This document shows positions 20,715-32,578 of a stretch of DNA of 64,000 nt, in pieces (the first letter of the stretch is position 1; each line of letters opens with the position of its first letter). Position numbers and translations under genes: made by a program. Under the pieces are notes generated by a model. The model saw only the letters and a list, made by a program, of their open reading frames with translations, was not told where the DNA came from and made no database searches. Source of the stretch: Poa pratensis (lineage: Eukaryota; Streptophyta; Magnoliopsida; Poales; Poaceae); NCBI GenBank assembly GCA_947311845.1, contig CAMZMU010000063.1:57300902-57364901 (forward strand). Direction: 5' to 3'.

Positions 20715-21720
20715 AAGACGAGCGAGCTAACGGTGGCCAGAGCGAGCGTTCCCTATAGGCAGGCTCCTCGGAGTCAAATTCCCGGCCGGCCAGCGAGCCC
20801 TTACAGGTTTTTTTATTTTATACGCGGCCAGAGAGAGCGTTCCCTATAGGCAGGCTCCTGGATTTGATAGGCACAAGATTGATCAAAGCATAGAGCTACA
20901 CAACTCAGAATCGCAGCGGCCGGTCAGGTAACCAAAGGCGTTCGTACAATTTGATTAGTACTTAGTTTTCTCAGAGGATGGATGCATGGCAGATATTACA
21001 CATATTTGTTGGAGTTGGAATTATTTTATGCAGGAAGATATGCATTATCTTCTACGGGCTAGGCCACGGACACATCTGATGTCCTGTATGTTGTCTGACT
21101 AATTACAAGATATGGATTACACAATAAACACAACCAAACCGAAATCTAGATGGATGGACAAAAGGTATACGCTACATCCCAGTAAATGCCGAGCAAAAGG
21201 TAGGGCGTAAATTTGACAACTAATGTGCTTCAAATGTATGCATTGAATAACTGAAACTCAAATGTTTGAATCTATCTGCAAAAATATTTTTAGAACTTTC
21301 ATTTACTTTTGTGTTTAAATGATATTGTAAAGACAAACTAGATCATGAAACATTATTAGGAGGTAGATATTACAAAAAAAAATGTATTTCAGAATTTATC
21401 ATATTATCCCTCAAAACGAAATCCATCATAAGACTTAAACTGCATTTCGAGCCATCGTCACTCCGGCGCTGAATTTATATATTCACTATTTTCTTACATA
21501 CAATAAGGAAAAAAGGCAATTTTTTCTGTTATATAAATGAGATTGTATAGACATGCATTGCATGTGCATTACTATAATCATCGATTTATACAAATCCTCT
21601 CCATTGATAAGTTCTAATTAGTTTCAAAACGGTTGGCTTATTAACAAAAACACATATCTATAAATTGAATATTTTATACTAATTCAATTCGATTATACGT
21701 GCGTTGCACGTGCAAATTTA
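20715..21720. other. Helitron 1 interior, no gene seen
   Basis: It contains a duplicated phrase, GAGCGTTCCCTATAGGCAGG, at about 20742 and 20836, then AT-rich sequence up to the terminal hairpin. No coding region supported. Confidence 0.45.
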
Positions 21721-22129
21721 CTAGTCTATACTACTATTAAAAGAGCAAACTTGTCTTGTTGGGATACTTTAAATCTGGACCGTTCAATATCCGATCAAAC
21801 GGTCCAGATCACTCCAATGTTTGACAACTCAACATTGTCCGATTTTTCCCGTTTTACCCTCCCACCAAATCACATAATACTGCTAATGCCATCGTACCTC
21901 TTCGTTTTCGTAAATATTACAGAGATTGCCACCGCAAAAAATAAACGATTTGGCCACCAAGTGCAAAAAAACGTACCTATTCAGATTATGCATCGTACGC
22001 AATACGAATACGACTTCATGCCCGGCCGGCACTTTTCGTGCTGTAATAGGAGACGTCTTCATCTACACCTAAACACATATATACCATCCTAAGACAATGC
22101 CGTGAGCGTGTCTATACCATCGTAAGACA

Positions 22130-22381
22130 ATGGCCTTGGCCTCCATGTCCTGTCGTTACTTTGGCCGTCACGGCGACACATGGGTACGTACGCGCGCCGC
22201 CGGCAAGCCCCGGTTTTTCAGTGCGGCATCTAGAAGACATGGTCGTGCACTTGCCAGCACAAGGAAGAAGATGACAATAACCAAAGCTTTGGAGTACAGT
22301 CTAATCGATGAGCTCCGACGAAAACACGAACACAAGGTGCCCTTTGTCTACCTCAAGCTCTTTGACGAGTTGCTATGGTGA
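22130..22381 (+). CDS. Small ORF in Helitron 2, unknown
   Basis: An 83-codon frame with a true ATG, encoding MALASMSCRYFGRHGDTW followed by Arg-rich sequence and ending LYLKLFDELLW-like (KVPFVYLKLFDELLW). It could be a captured exon, since Helitrons of this type often carry host fragments. I do not recognise it and there is no expression evidence. Confidence 0.25.
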   Translation: MALASMSCRYFGRHGDTWVRTRAAGKPRFFSAASRRHGRALASTRKKMTITKALEYSLIDELRRKHEHKVPFVYLKLFDELLW

Positions 22382-22399
22382 ATTGGCGATATCAATCTG

Positions 22400-24350
22400 A
22401 TGTGAAGCTACGAGTTGTGAAGGCCACGAGGCAGGATTTGCTGCTGCACGTGCATGCGTGATGGTTTTTCATGGTTCTTGGTGCTGATTCATTGCTCAAC
22501 TTCAATTACTATGATTCTGACCAAGGGTGGGTGATAGGTTGTTTTCGCTGGAAGATGCCTGATGCTTTTTTCATCTGATGTTCTGAACAAAGGTGAGCTA
22601 CATGTGATGTTTGCCTCGACAATTTTACAAGATTAATTAGACGTCTTTTCTGCTCTACTTTGTGATGATTTTTGGTTAATGTTGATTAGGCTATAATGTT
22701 GACCAAGGGTGGGTATGGCCGTATCAGGTCAGGGATGAGACTCTAGAACGTGTTGGAGCTGACAGATCTCGCAATTATGGATATAGACTGCAGATTCACC
22801 GCCGTTGGACCTGGCTTAGCGGCAGGATGTTGCAGCTGTGGCTCTTGCTCCGACGATGCCTCCAAGCATGCTGACCAGATTGTGTGCGTCGACGGGAGCT
22901 ATTCATATCAGAGGCAACAATCTTACTTTCTTGCGTTTTGTGTGTTTTAGCGTCTGCCCGCTTAAGTACGCTAAGTACTAATGCACCTAGATGTAGTAGT
23001 AGCAGCATCTATCCAATCCCCTTGCTCTCCAAGCAGGCAAGCACTGAAGCTCATCAGCTTCCAAGATGTGCCACGCTGCAGTCCAGCTGCTGAATCCATC
23101 CCACGATGGTTATTGCAGCTAGGAGGAGGTGTACTGAGTACTGACAACAGTTTGAAGCAGATCCGCTGATGGCCGCAATCCATGAGGCCCCTGAGCGAAG
23201 TAACTACGTATGATAGACACGGTTCATCTCCGTCGCTCCTGCGCCCACCCGGCAGGCAAGTAACTCTGCTACTCTCATGTTAACTCTGTATTGTTGCACG
23301 GAGCTTTCAGTTATAGGATCTACCCATCATCTTACAGATTTATTTGTTTGTGATTACATCAGTTCAGTTTATATGGTTTCATCTTTTCCAATGCATGCGT
23401 TCAGCTGAATAGCCACCCGCTTGCTATAATTGATCAGAGATGAGAATGCAGTATGAGGTTTGAAGGATGGTATGCATGCTACCCAGATTCAATAACTCTT
23501 GAAACCCAGTCAAAAGCTTTGCCCGAGATTTATTTTTTTCATCCCCGACGACTGATGGTGATGGGACGACGAAGATCGTCGGCGCTAAAAATACCCAGGA
23601 CCAGCCCGTCCATCCAGAACACCACCGACCGGGTACGTGCAACCCTAGCCTACCTTATCTCCTCCTTTAGTTCTTCTTTTCTGTGCGCCGATATAATTAG
23701 AATATCCTGACTAGATAATCGATAGTAGCTGCTGAACCAGTGGGGATTCTCTTGCCTTGCTGCGTGTACCACCTGAGTTTCAGCACTCTGAATCGCGTGT
23801 AGTACTCTGAATTTTCTATTTTGACGTGCAGTGCTCTAAACTTGATGGAATATATTCAGCGTGTAGCTCTGCATTTGAATGTCGTTAGCTATGAGAGCGA
23901 AAAATTGGGATGGTATTGTTTGTGGTTCCGGTGCAAATTTTGGTCATAATTGTTTTGTGATTTGAGAGGAAATAAGAAAAAATACTCCTTGTGCAAATGG
24001 ATGATTTTGCGAATAACAATACATGCGTTTTATATGGGAACTGACTTGACATGGCACTTTTTCATATTACTTAGAACAATATCATGTAAATAAAACTTCA
24101 AAAAATATCATGTAAATATGCTGTTCTGTCTCAACTCTTTTATCCTGCTGACATGTACATAAGATTGACAATGATTTTTTGAAAAATATATACATCAAAT
24201 TTTGGATGTGTTATCACAAGTTTGTGGAGAAAAACTGCAATTAAATTGTCAAAAACCAATGATATTAGCAACATAGAATCTCATATATTTCCACTTAAGG
24301 ATTTGTTTTACTCAATGTACATATGAATTACTACAGTCGCAACACCAACA
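22400..24350. other. Helitron 2 interior, no convincing gene
   Basis: Contains intron-like, T-rich sequence and a repeated phrase GACCAAGGGTGGGT (about 22518 and 22699), suggesting a captured, partly duplicated gene piece. Scattered short frames only. AT-rich from about 23820 to the terminal hairpin. Confidence 0.35.
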
Positions 24351-24386
24351 TTATATAGACGTGCGTTGCACGTGCAATTATACTAG

Positions 24387-24945
24387 TAAGATAGGAAACA
24401 GGCAAACAGTTCCATCGATCGAACTGATCTTGGATCCTGCTGCCCTTAGTGGGCCGGCCCATGTGGGTGGAGCAAAGAGAGGAGGATATACAAGGAAATG
24501 TGATGGGCCAAGGAATTCGACCCAGATAGAAAGAGAATGAAATAAAATGGAAGATGGGTTAAAGAATTTGGCAAATTCGGTCAGTTATTAAAAACATTGT
24601 TTGCTCAGAAAACATAAATATACTTTGGGGAAATTGCTTTCTCCATGGGGAAAATACAAAAGAATATTCTAATGGGGATTTCTCCCCTAAATATAAAACT
24701 AAATATTGCATTCAAGACTGATTTAATTCAAAATAAATTATTTTTTAGAAAATATCGTAGTAACCAGAACAATTTTATCCGAAAGTTTGTATTTTGCAAA
24801 AACAATAAGCAATGAAAATTGGGATATTACACATGAGCAAATAAGTTTTACACAGGAGCATGTAGAGAAGAAAAAAGACCATTCGAGACATTAAAATAAA
24901 AAAGATGTGCGAAAAACTAAATATGTTTGAAATCTCAATAGACAT
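24387..24945. other. Spacer between Helitrons
   Basis: About 560 bp of mostly AT-rich sequence between the CTAG end of Helitron 2 and the start of Helitron 3. No gene or repeat structure recognised. Confidence 0.5.
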
Positions 24946-25727
24946 TCTACTATATATAAAAGGGGGAAGAAACCACCCCCTCTCATTCATCCACGTCGCG
25001 GGGAAACCACGGCCGTCCGATCAGCGAAATCGACGGCCGAGATGCGCCCACGTCGGCCCAATTGCGCGGATTACTGTTCATCCCGAATATCTTCCAATCG
25101 CAGCTCGACGCGTGGCTCGGTCACCCGCCGGTCGCTCTGCCCGCAGCCGGTCGCCCACCCAGTCACCGTGCTTATTTGCGCAAACGCCCTCCCGCTTTCG
25201 GAAATTCGCACGCGAATTGCGTTTTCCCGCTGCGGCGGGACCTAAATGTAATTTCCTCAAATGTCGAGGACTTTTTGGCAAAAACGTCAGCGGACTCCCT
25301 CTCTCTCCCGCACGGCGCCGTCGTCGCCGCGACCGCCGCCGCGCGCGCCGCCCCTACGCACCCCCCCCCCCCCCCCCCCCGCCGGATACCCGACCACGGT
25401 GAGCTCCGCCGTCGGCTGATCTACTGCCTCGCCGAGCGCCGGCTTCCGAGACGTCTCACCGCCGCCGGAATCGGCGTCGCCGTCCGCGCGGTGCTCCGCC
25501 GCGCCCGCGCGCCGCCCTGGCCGCTCCGGCGACCAAAAGGGCACGGCGCCGCCACCTCCCGCATCCCCGCGACGAGGCGCGTCCGAGGCGCCCAGGCGCG
25601 CGACCCAGAACGCGGCGGCGCGTCGCCGGCGACCTCGGCGCCGCCGCGGGCGATGCGTCCAGGATTGGGCACTGTGACGTCATGATGACGTCACAGTGGG
25701 ACCACCCTGTCATTTTTTTTTTTTTTT

Positions 25728-26620
25728 TGCGAAAAAAAATTCCAAACTGTCTATATGATTTTGAATTTTTTTTTTACATAATGCAAGCCAACAATTTTAA
25801 ATATACCCACATTTAAAAAAAAAGGGCCAAACTATCCATGCCTTTTTGAAATAATTATAAATAATGCGAAACAATAATTTTAAATATGACCCTACGAAAA
25901 AATAAAAAATATGTCAACGGGTTTACATAATTTAATTTTTGAAAAAAAATCCAAACTATTCATATGATTTTGAAAAAAATCTAAATAATGCAAACAAATA
26001 ATTTTAAATATGCCCATGTTTTTTTTTCCAGATGGTCCAAACTATCCATGCAATTTTGAAATAATTCTAAATAACGTAAGCCAACAACTTTAAATATACT
26101 CACAGGAAAAAAATGACAAATATGTCGACTGGTTAACATTAAAATAAATATACACAACCAAAATATCCATATGATTTTTGCGAAAAAAAATTCCAAACTA
26201 TCTATATGATTTTGAATTTTTTTTACATAATGCAAGCCAACAATTTTAAATATATCCAATTTTTTTTTTAAAAGGCCCAAACTATCCATGCCTTTTTGAA
26301 ATAATTCTAAATAATGCGAACCAATAATTTTAAATATGACCCTCGAAAAAATAACAAATATGTCAACGGGTTTGCATAATTTAATTTTCGAAAAAAAAAG
26401 TCCACACTATTCATATGATTTTGAAAAAAAACTAAATAATGCAAACCAATAATTTAAAATATTCCCATGTTTTTTTTTACAGATGGTCCAAACTATCCAT
26501 GTAATTTTGAAATAATTTCTAATAACGTAAGCCAACAACTTTAAATATACTCACAGAAAAAAAATGACAAATATGTCGACTGGTTCACATTAAAATAAAT
26601 ATACACAACCAAATTATCCA
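25728..26620. repeat. About 450-bp tandem duplication in Helitron 3
   Basis: The AT-rich block from about 25728 is repeated from about 26178 with small changes. Landmarks such as CCAAACTATCCATGC and AATATGTCGACTGGTT recur about 450 bp apart. Each copy is itself made of shorter imperfect repeats containing TTTTAAATAT. Confidence 0.8.
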
Positions 26621-26941
26621 TATGATTCTGAAGGAATTCTAAATAATGCAAACCAAAAATTTTAAACATGCCCACAGAAAAAATTGGCAAATATGTCAGC
26701 GCGATCACAAAAAAAATGTATATGCACACCCAAAATTCAAATTTCAAATTTGCATGTGCTTCCCAAATTTGTGTATTTCGTAAGCGTAAAAAAAAATTCA
26801 AATGCGTTAGACTATTCAAAAACTGGATAACCTCCGAATTTGAAGAGTTTTCGAAATGTCGACAGTTTTAAATTTTCAACAACTTCATGATTGAATACTT
26901 CAAAAAAATTGGCCCACGGGCGCGGCGGAGCCCGCGCTTAG

Positions 26942-29900
26942 TGTAACATCCCAAATTTATAATAAGAATAAATAAGACCCAAAATTCAGAACCAACAAAA
27001 ACTTTTTGAATTACTTCACTAATGATTGTGTTTTCCTTTAAATTGTTCTGCTTGACCTTTTGTAACTTGATGTTTGTGATTGTTTGACTAGTAAATGTCA
27101 ACCCAAGAAATCAACCTAAGTAAAAATATATTTAAAACTCTGGTGATCATGTTATGACAAGAATATAGTCCATATATCTTTTCCATTCATATGTTGGCCA
27201 AAAGTCTATTTCAATAATCATTTGGTTTTAGCAGCAAATAAAATACCCACTCTTGAGAAGATAAAAGTATTTCCAAAATTACATGTTTCAAAAATATGGA
27301 GATCTATCTGTGATCTCCTATCTATTCTTCAACCTTGATATTTTACAATCCCTATTTTATAAACTCCTATGTTTCCACTCCATTTGAAAATAACTCTAGT
27401 GGGAAATATATTACCTCACATATTTCCATTCTCAAACCTTTTGAAAACTATTAATATATGAGGTGAGACATTTCCTACCCATCATCTTGTCATAATTAAG
27501 TATGATCATTTTCAAGATAGCATTGTTAAATAAGGAAATTATAGTATGATAAATTCTTGTGGTTTGATTTGTGTGATCTTGATTGTGTTGCTGATATTGT
27601 TGTGTTATTGCTATTGTGTGTGATTTCTTGTGAGGATAATTCCTCAGTGGTGTTAATGCTAAAATAGGACACACTTGGCAACCAAATTTGGAGTGCGACT
27701 TGAATAAGAACAAATCCTCTAAAATTATGCACACCCAAGTTAAACTCCTAAAATTTAGGGAGATGATCTCAATAAAACTCCCTCTCTGTCTATTCCTCTA
27801 TTCTATGAAAACAATTATATTTTCTTTATCAAAATTCTAGGAGTGAGATGAACTAATAATCATCCCCACTTCATATCACTCCCTCCTCAAGTAAACCTAC
27901 TTTTCGATTTAAAACAAACCCCTCAATTCATTTATTAAAAAGGAAATGAAGGTCATGAGTTAAAAATGATCTTCATAAATAATTTCCCTCTCAAATTCCT
28001 TATTTCCTCCAAACAAATGTTTTCTCTATGAAAATAAAACTTATTTGAAGTTATCATATTTGCCAAAGAAATTCCAAAAGTTCAAAACCATATTTTATCA
28101 CATGCTTTAAAAATATTAAAGGAGTATCAAATACTAATTTCCAAAAAAATGATTTATTTAAACCCTATGAACAAATATTGCTCAAAACATTTTATTTTCA
28201 AAAACCAATTTTTGTGGAGTTTCCTCATGTATATGGGAGGCTACATGAATTTTCTCAAATTTTTGTAACATGTTTAAGCACCCCAATTAAATCACTGAAA
28301 ACCTACTGGTTTTAAAAAGGGAATAAAAGAAAAGAAGAAAAAGGACCTAGATGAAAAAGGAAGAAAGATTCCAGGGGGCTTTTCACAAGAACTTCATTGA
28401 CCCCTGTAGCAGCAATGTCACACGCCACCGACGCCGTGCTTCCTCCGCCATGTCGACATCGCCGTGCACCCCGCGCCTCGCCCCTGCCGCACGCCTCGCC
28501 CTGGAGAAGATAAGAAGCACGCCACTCCTCTGCCTCCCCCGTGCTCCCTCACTCCTCCCTGCTCCCTCTCCCTCTCCACTTATTTCTCTTCCACTGCCCG
28601 AACTCCAGCCGAGCTCGCCGTCGAGCCTCGCCATCGATTTGAGCCTCCCCCTCCCAATCCAAGACCACCAGAAGGTCTGCCTCGATGTCCTCTTCGTCCA
28701 CGACCAAGGAATCGCGAAGGGACGCCCGAAATCGCCCCCACCGAACTCATCCCTTTCTTCTCCGGCTATCACCTTCCCAGGAAGCTCGCGGGCTACACCG
28801 TCCTCCATTCTTCGCCATTGTTGCATCTATGAAGTCCCCTCCTCGCAAGCTTCCTCATGAGCCACTTCTTTTGTCCAGGGATCGCCGGAATCGCCGATGC
28901 CAACCTCGCCCCGTTCCTCGCCGTGCCTCGCTTGCTCTGCTCTCCGTGTCGAGGAAGAAGAGGGAGGCCCGTACCGCTTCGCTCGTGTAGGTGGGCAGCT
29001 GGTTGGGCTGCTCTCCGCACTGCTCGGCCCATCCCTGCCAGATCCGGGCCAGACCGAGCCCATTCCTCTTTTTCTAATAGGTTATTTTCCTGATTGATAT
29101 TCCCTGTTAAGTATTCTCTAGGAAATAAATCACCAATAAATCCCTGTGATAGATAATTGGTTGAATTAAATTTTGTTGTGTTCATCTGTGTTTTCTTAAA
29201 CATGTAGAGTTGATTTCTTGCTAAAATCTATTTTTATTTGCTGTGTAAATTAAATCTTGCAGAAAGAGTAGTTTTCAATAAATAATCAATATCTAGAGTT
29301 TTATAACTCAAAATATTGCAAACTAAAATTCCCTGGATAGCTTGAAGTGATACCTTTCTAGATCTGTTGGTCTTGTATGCAAATGAATCCTAAAACAAAA
29401 GTTCTATTCATTCTTGTAAACACACCAGTAGCACTTTAGTGATTTTTGTAGATTTTTGTGAAATGAATTTTGGAGTAAATCCAATTGGATTGTCTTCTGT
29501 ATGTGTAGGAGAACATATTCCTAGCTTGGCATGGTTGTTTGATTTACAGAACTCTCTAGGTGCAATTTTTAGTAAAAGTGTTGTTCTGCCACTAATAAAA
29601 AGAAATTAGATTAATTGCTTTTAGTTATGAATTTGTGGTTTGTGTTGATTGTTGATTGTTTTGGTACTGTAACTTGTGTGTTACTAATCTTTAAACATGT
29701 TAAAATATGTTAGTACTGTTAGTGGTTAGAGATAATCTTGTTTGAGTTAAACAGGTGTGGTTAAAGATGAATATGATGTTTCCAACTAATAATCAATCTT
29801 GCTTGTGTGCTTGAGAATTTAAGTAAACCGAATTCAATTGTTTTGACTTCTGTTCAGTAGTAGATGTTGTAGTAGTTCAGCTTGTGTGTTAGTGTTGCTT

Positions 29901-32561
29901 GGTCGAATGGTGTGGAAATTGTGTGTTTGTAACAGTTTCTGCAATAGGCAAAATGTTTCTTATTTGTTTTAATTAGGAATATGTTGCCTTACTTGTTAAA
30001 CTTGTTTGTCTTTAAGTTGAGTATTAGCTTGAGTGTCTTGTTAATGTCTCCACCTTAACTTGGTGAGACATGTTGAATTACAGAGAATTATTGGGTAACT
30101 TAACTTTTGTCTGAAGTATTTCCTGCCTAAGGAAATTTGTTTGTTAACAACCCTTCGTTGGAGTTGTTTAATACTTCATGTGTTTAGCTTGTGATTGGTG
30201 GTATACTCCTGTTAGTATATTGCCCTTGTGTTTATGTCTTGAATAGTTCACTTGTTGGGTAATTTAAGTATGAGGTGTAGTTAGACAAGTGGTGATTATT
30301 GTGTAGAGTTGGGATTAAAATTATAAAACATATGTTTTAATGTTTAATGTCTAGTCCTTGTTAGTATATTATGCTAGTGTTAGTAGCATGTGATGTCTTG
30401 CGTAGTTGGATTAATTTCTTGTTTGCATCTAGATAAGTGTGGTGATTGCTAAACTTGTTTGTTAAATAATAATGTTCCCTCATGATTTTTGTTTGTTAGT
30501 ATGGCTTGATGTTTGTTGCTTGATTAAATGGTGCTATGTTTTCGGTTTGATTACTTGTTGGTATCCCATGTGTGAGTTGGTTTGCTTATTGTGTGTTGTT
30601 TTATTTTCATGTTTGCGACGCTAGACATTAACGCTACCGGAGTGGTCTTTGGAGAGGATTTATCGAAGAATGATGGGAGTTTATTTATTTGATCAGTAAA
30701 GAAGAAGTCCAGGAGCATTATGCTGAAACCAGGCAAGCTACTTCACTGAGCTTGCATCTATATACATCTATTTTGATTCACATGTTTTACGTAAAAAGAG
30801 CATAAGTGATTTATGTGGTGTTTGCCACTAAAGCTATGATTTTGAAAACCCTTTTCCACAATACAAGTTCATTAGTGAGACACCCGATATAGAGGTGTTA
30901 GTAGTGTGCAGTAATTTCTAAATGTATTTGTTTTTACTCAAAAGCTTTCTATGAAACTCTCTTGGTGAGATCACGATCCACCCAAGTTTTGGTTAAAAGT
31001 ATTTTGCTATGAAAATTGGAAATGATTTTGAAAGCCTTTTCAAAAGTATATGAAAAACTATTTTGCCACCCTATGTAGAAGTATCAGTTTGTTTATATAA
31101 AACTATAGGATGGGAAAAACATTGATTATTCAAAACTCCTTTTTCGAATCCGTGGATAAAATATGGTATACCGGGATGTCGGTATGGAAGTGGAGAAATG
31201 GAGTATGGTGATGTTTATGAAAAATGCACATTGTGTCTTTGTACTTACTACCAGCCGATAACCTGTGCGACCACATTTACCCACATATGGGAAAGGGCGT
31301 AGTCATATAATTTGCTCGTGTTAGTACTGGATGCCTCAACAACGAGGATGACCTCGTTCCATGAGGGGATGGTTTGGTGACCTGCCCCTGACCCGGGTCC
31401 TCTAAAGAGAAGACTGCCAGCTGAGTTGGTATGTATGAATTGGAGTAGAGGATTTGTAGGGCCATTAAAATTCGCCGGGCAGAACTACGAAGTCCTCACA
31501 CTTAGTTTCCGACGGGCATGGATTTAAGTGTCGATGGAACCGGTTTCGTAGCGGTAGGATCCTATACTAGCATGAGCAAAGGACAGGCTATGGCCGGGAA
31601 CTCAACTTCGCATACCCTGGTATGGCGGGACGTGGCTGACACGATGAGTGACCGGATGGTGTGGGAAAAGCGTGCTACCTCTGCAGAGGGTAAAACTATT
31701 CGAATAGCCGAGTCCTCGGATATGGACAGTTGGGAGGCTGCTAAGACCATGTGCAAGTTTTACAAAGTTTTGAGTTTGAAAGGAAAATGAAGTGGAGATT
31801 GTTTTATGCAACTATACCGAAGGGGTAGTATGAGGTTGCTGGAAAATGAGTGACCCTGAAGGGGCTATGATCGGAAAAGGAAGAGTTTTGGAAAAATGGA
31901 CAAGATGGTGATTTTCGAGGAAAAGGCTTTAAAAGAGATTTCTTACCTTTTTAACCAAAGGTATATTTTCGAGAAAAAGGTTTAAAAAGACTTCTTACCC
32001 TTTTTCAACAAACATGGTGAGAAAACTATTTTTCCAAAGGGTTTGTTTCCAACCAAGATATTGAGAAACTACTTTTCAAAATATTTTGCCTTCAACAAGG
32101 ATATAAGATCTACTCTTCTCTTTTTCAATAAAGATATAGAGATGTTTTTCTAAAACTAAAGGTTTTAAAGATTATCAAAACTAGTGCATGCTCAAGTTGG
32201 GGTAGTTTGCGAGTACAATCAAATGTACTCATATTGGTTTCGTCCCTGGCTATTGTCTTAGCCAGATTTTAAAGAGGAGCAGTTCGAAGAAGAGGAGTTC
32301 ACTGGCGTCTTTGCGAACTAGGGCGCTTCCCAGTCAGCTGCCTGTAGGGTTAAGGCGAATGACTTGGGCTCCACGTTGTTTGGTGATTTCCGCTGCAAGT
32401 ACCTGTTGAAGCTTATGACTTCAAATCACGTAAGTATATTTAGTCGGTATTTATGGATGTCCTGTGATGCCAATTCGAGTTATGTGCAACAACAGACTGA
32501 TCATGGGATTGTTGCAGGAAACATAACGAGTATCTCGGATAGCTAATCCGGGGTCCTCACA
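26942..32561 (+). repeat. 5' LTR of the LARD-like element
   Basis: 5,620 bp, TG...CA. It contains a GC-rich, gene-like block at about 28410-29060 between AT-rich arms. Frames inside it (for example the one near 28351-28860) recur in the other LTR and are not supported as genes. Confidence 0.93.
28410..29060. promoter_or_regulatory. GC-rich block inside the 5' LTR
   Basis: A 650-bp island of high GC in an AT-rich LTR, present nearly unchanged at 36928-37580. It may hold the LTR promoter and leader, or a captured first exon. Several overlapping frames on both strands are open through it, as expected for high GC with few stops. No domain is recognised. Confidence 0.4.
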
Positions 32562-32564
32562 GAC

Positions 32565-32578
32565 TTGGTATCAGAGCC
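32565..32578 (+). other. Primer-binding site of the LARD-like element
   Basis: Three bases after the LTR, the sequence TTGGTATCAGAGCC matches the 3' end complement of a Met tRNA, which would prime reverse transcription. Confidence 0.88.

Larger units (their letters stand above)
19988..21724 (+). mobile_element. Helitron 1 (rolling-circle transposon)
   Basis: It begins TCTATACTACTACTATTAAA just after an A. It ends with the hairpin ACGTGC-GTT-GCACGT, a short spacer and CTAG at 21721-21724. TC start, 3' hairpin and CTAG end are the Helitron hallmarks. Length is 1,737 bp with no Rep/helicase, so it is non-autonomous. It contains a RING-H2 gene fragment. The next Helitron starts at the following base. 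Confidence 0.88.
21725..24386 (+). mobile_element. Helitron 2, joined head-to-tail to Helitron 1
   Basis: Starts TCTATACTACTATTAAAAG on the base after the CTAG of Helitron 1, and the first 240 bp are close to Helitron 1. It ends with the same GACGTGC-GTT-GCACGTGC hairpin and CTAG at 24383-24386, followed by T. Length is 2,662 bp. The middle differs from Helitron 1. No Rep/helicase gene was seen. Confidence 0.88.

Noticed and set aside
25042..25713. Overlapping GC-rich frames in Helitron 3
   Set aside because: Four frames are open together, contain a long C run and show no domain; could be a captured fragment but not supportable.
28351..28860. 169-codon frame in the LARD LTR
   Set aside because: Duplicated in the other LTR; overlapping frames on both strands are also open; composition effect.
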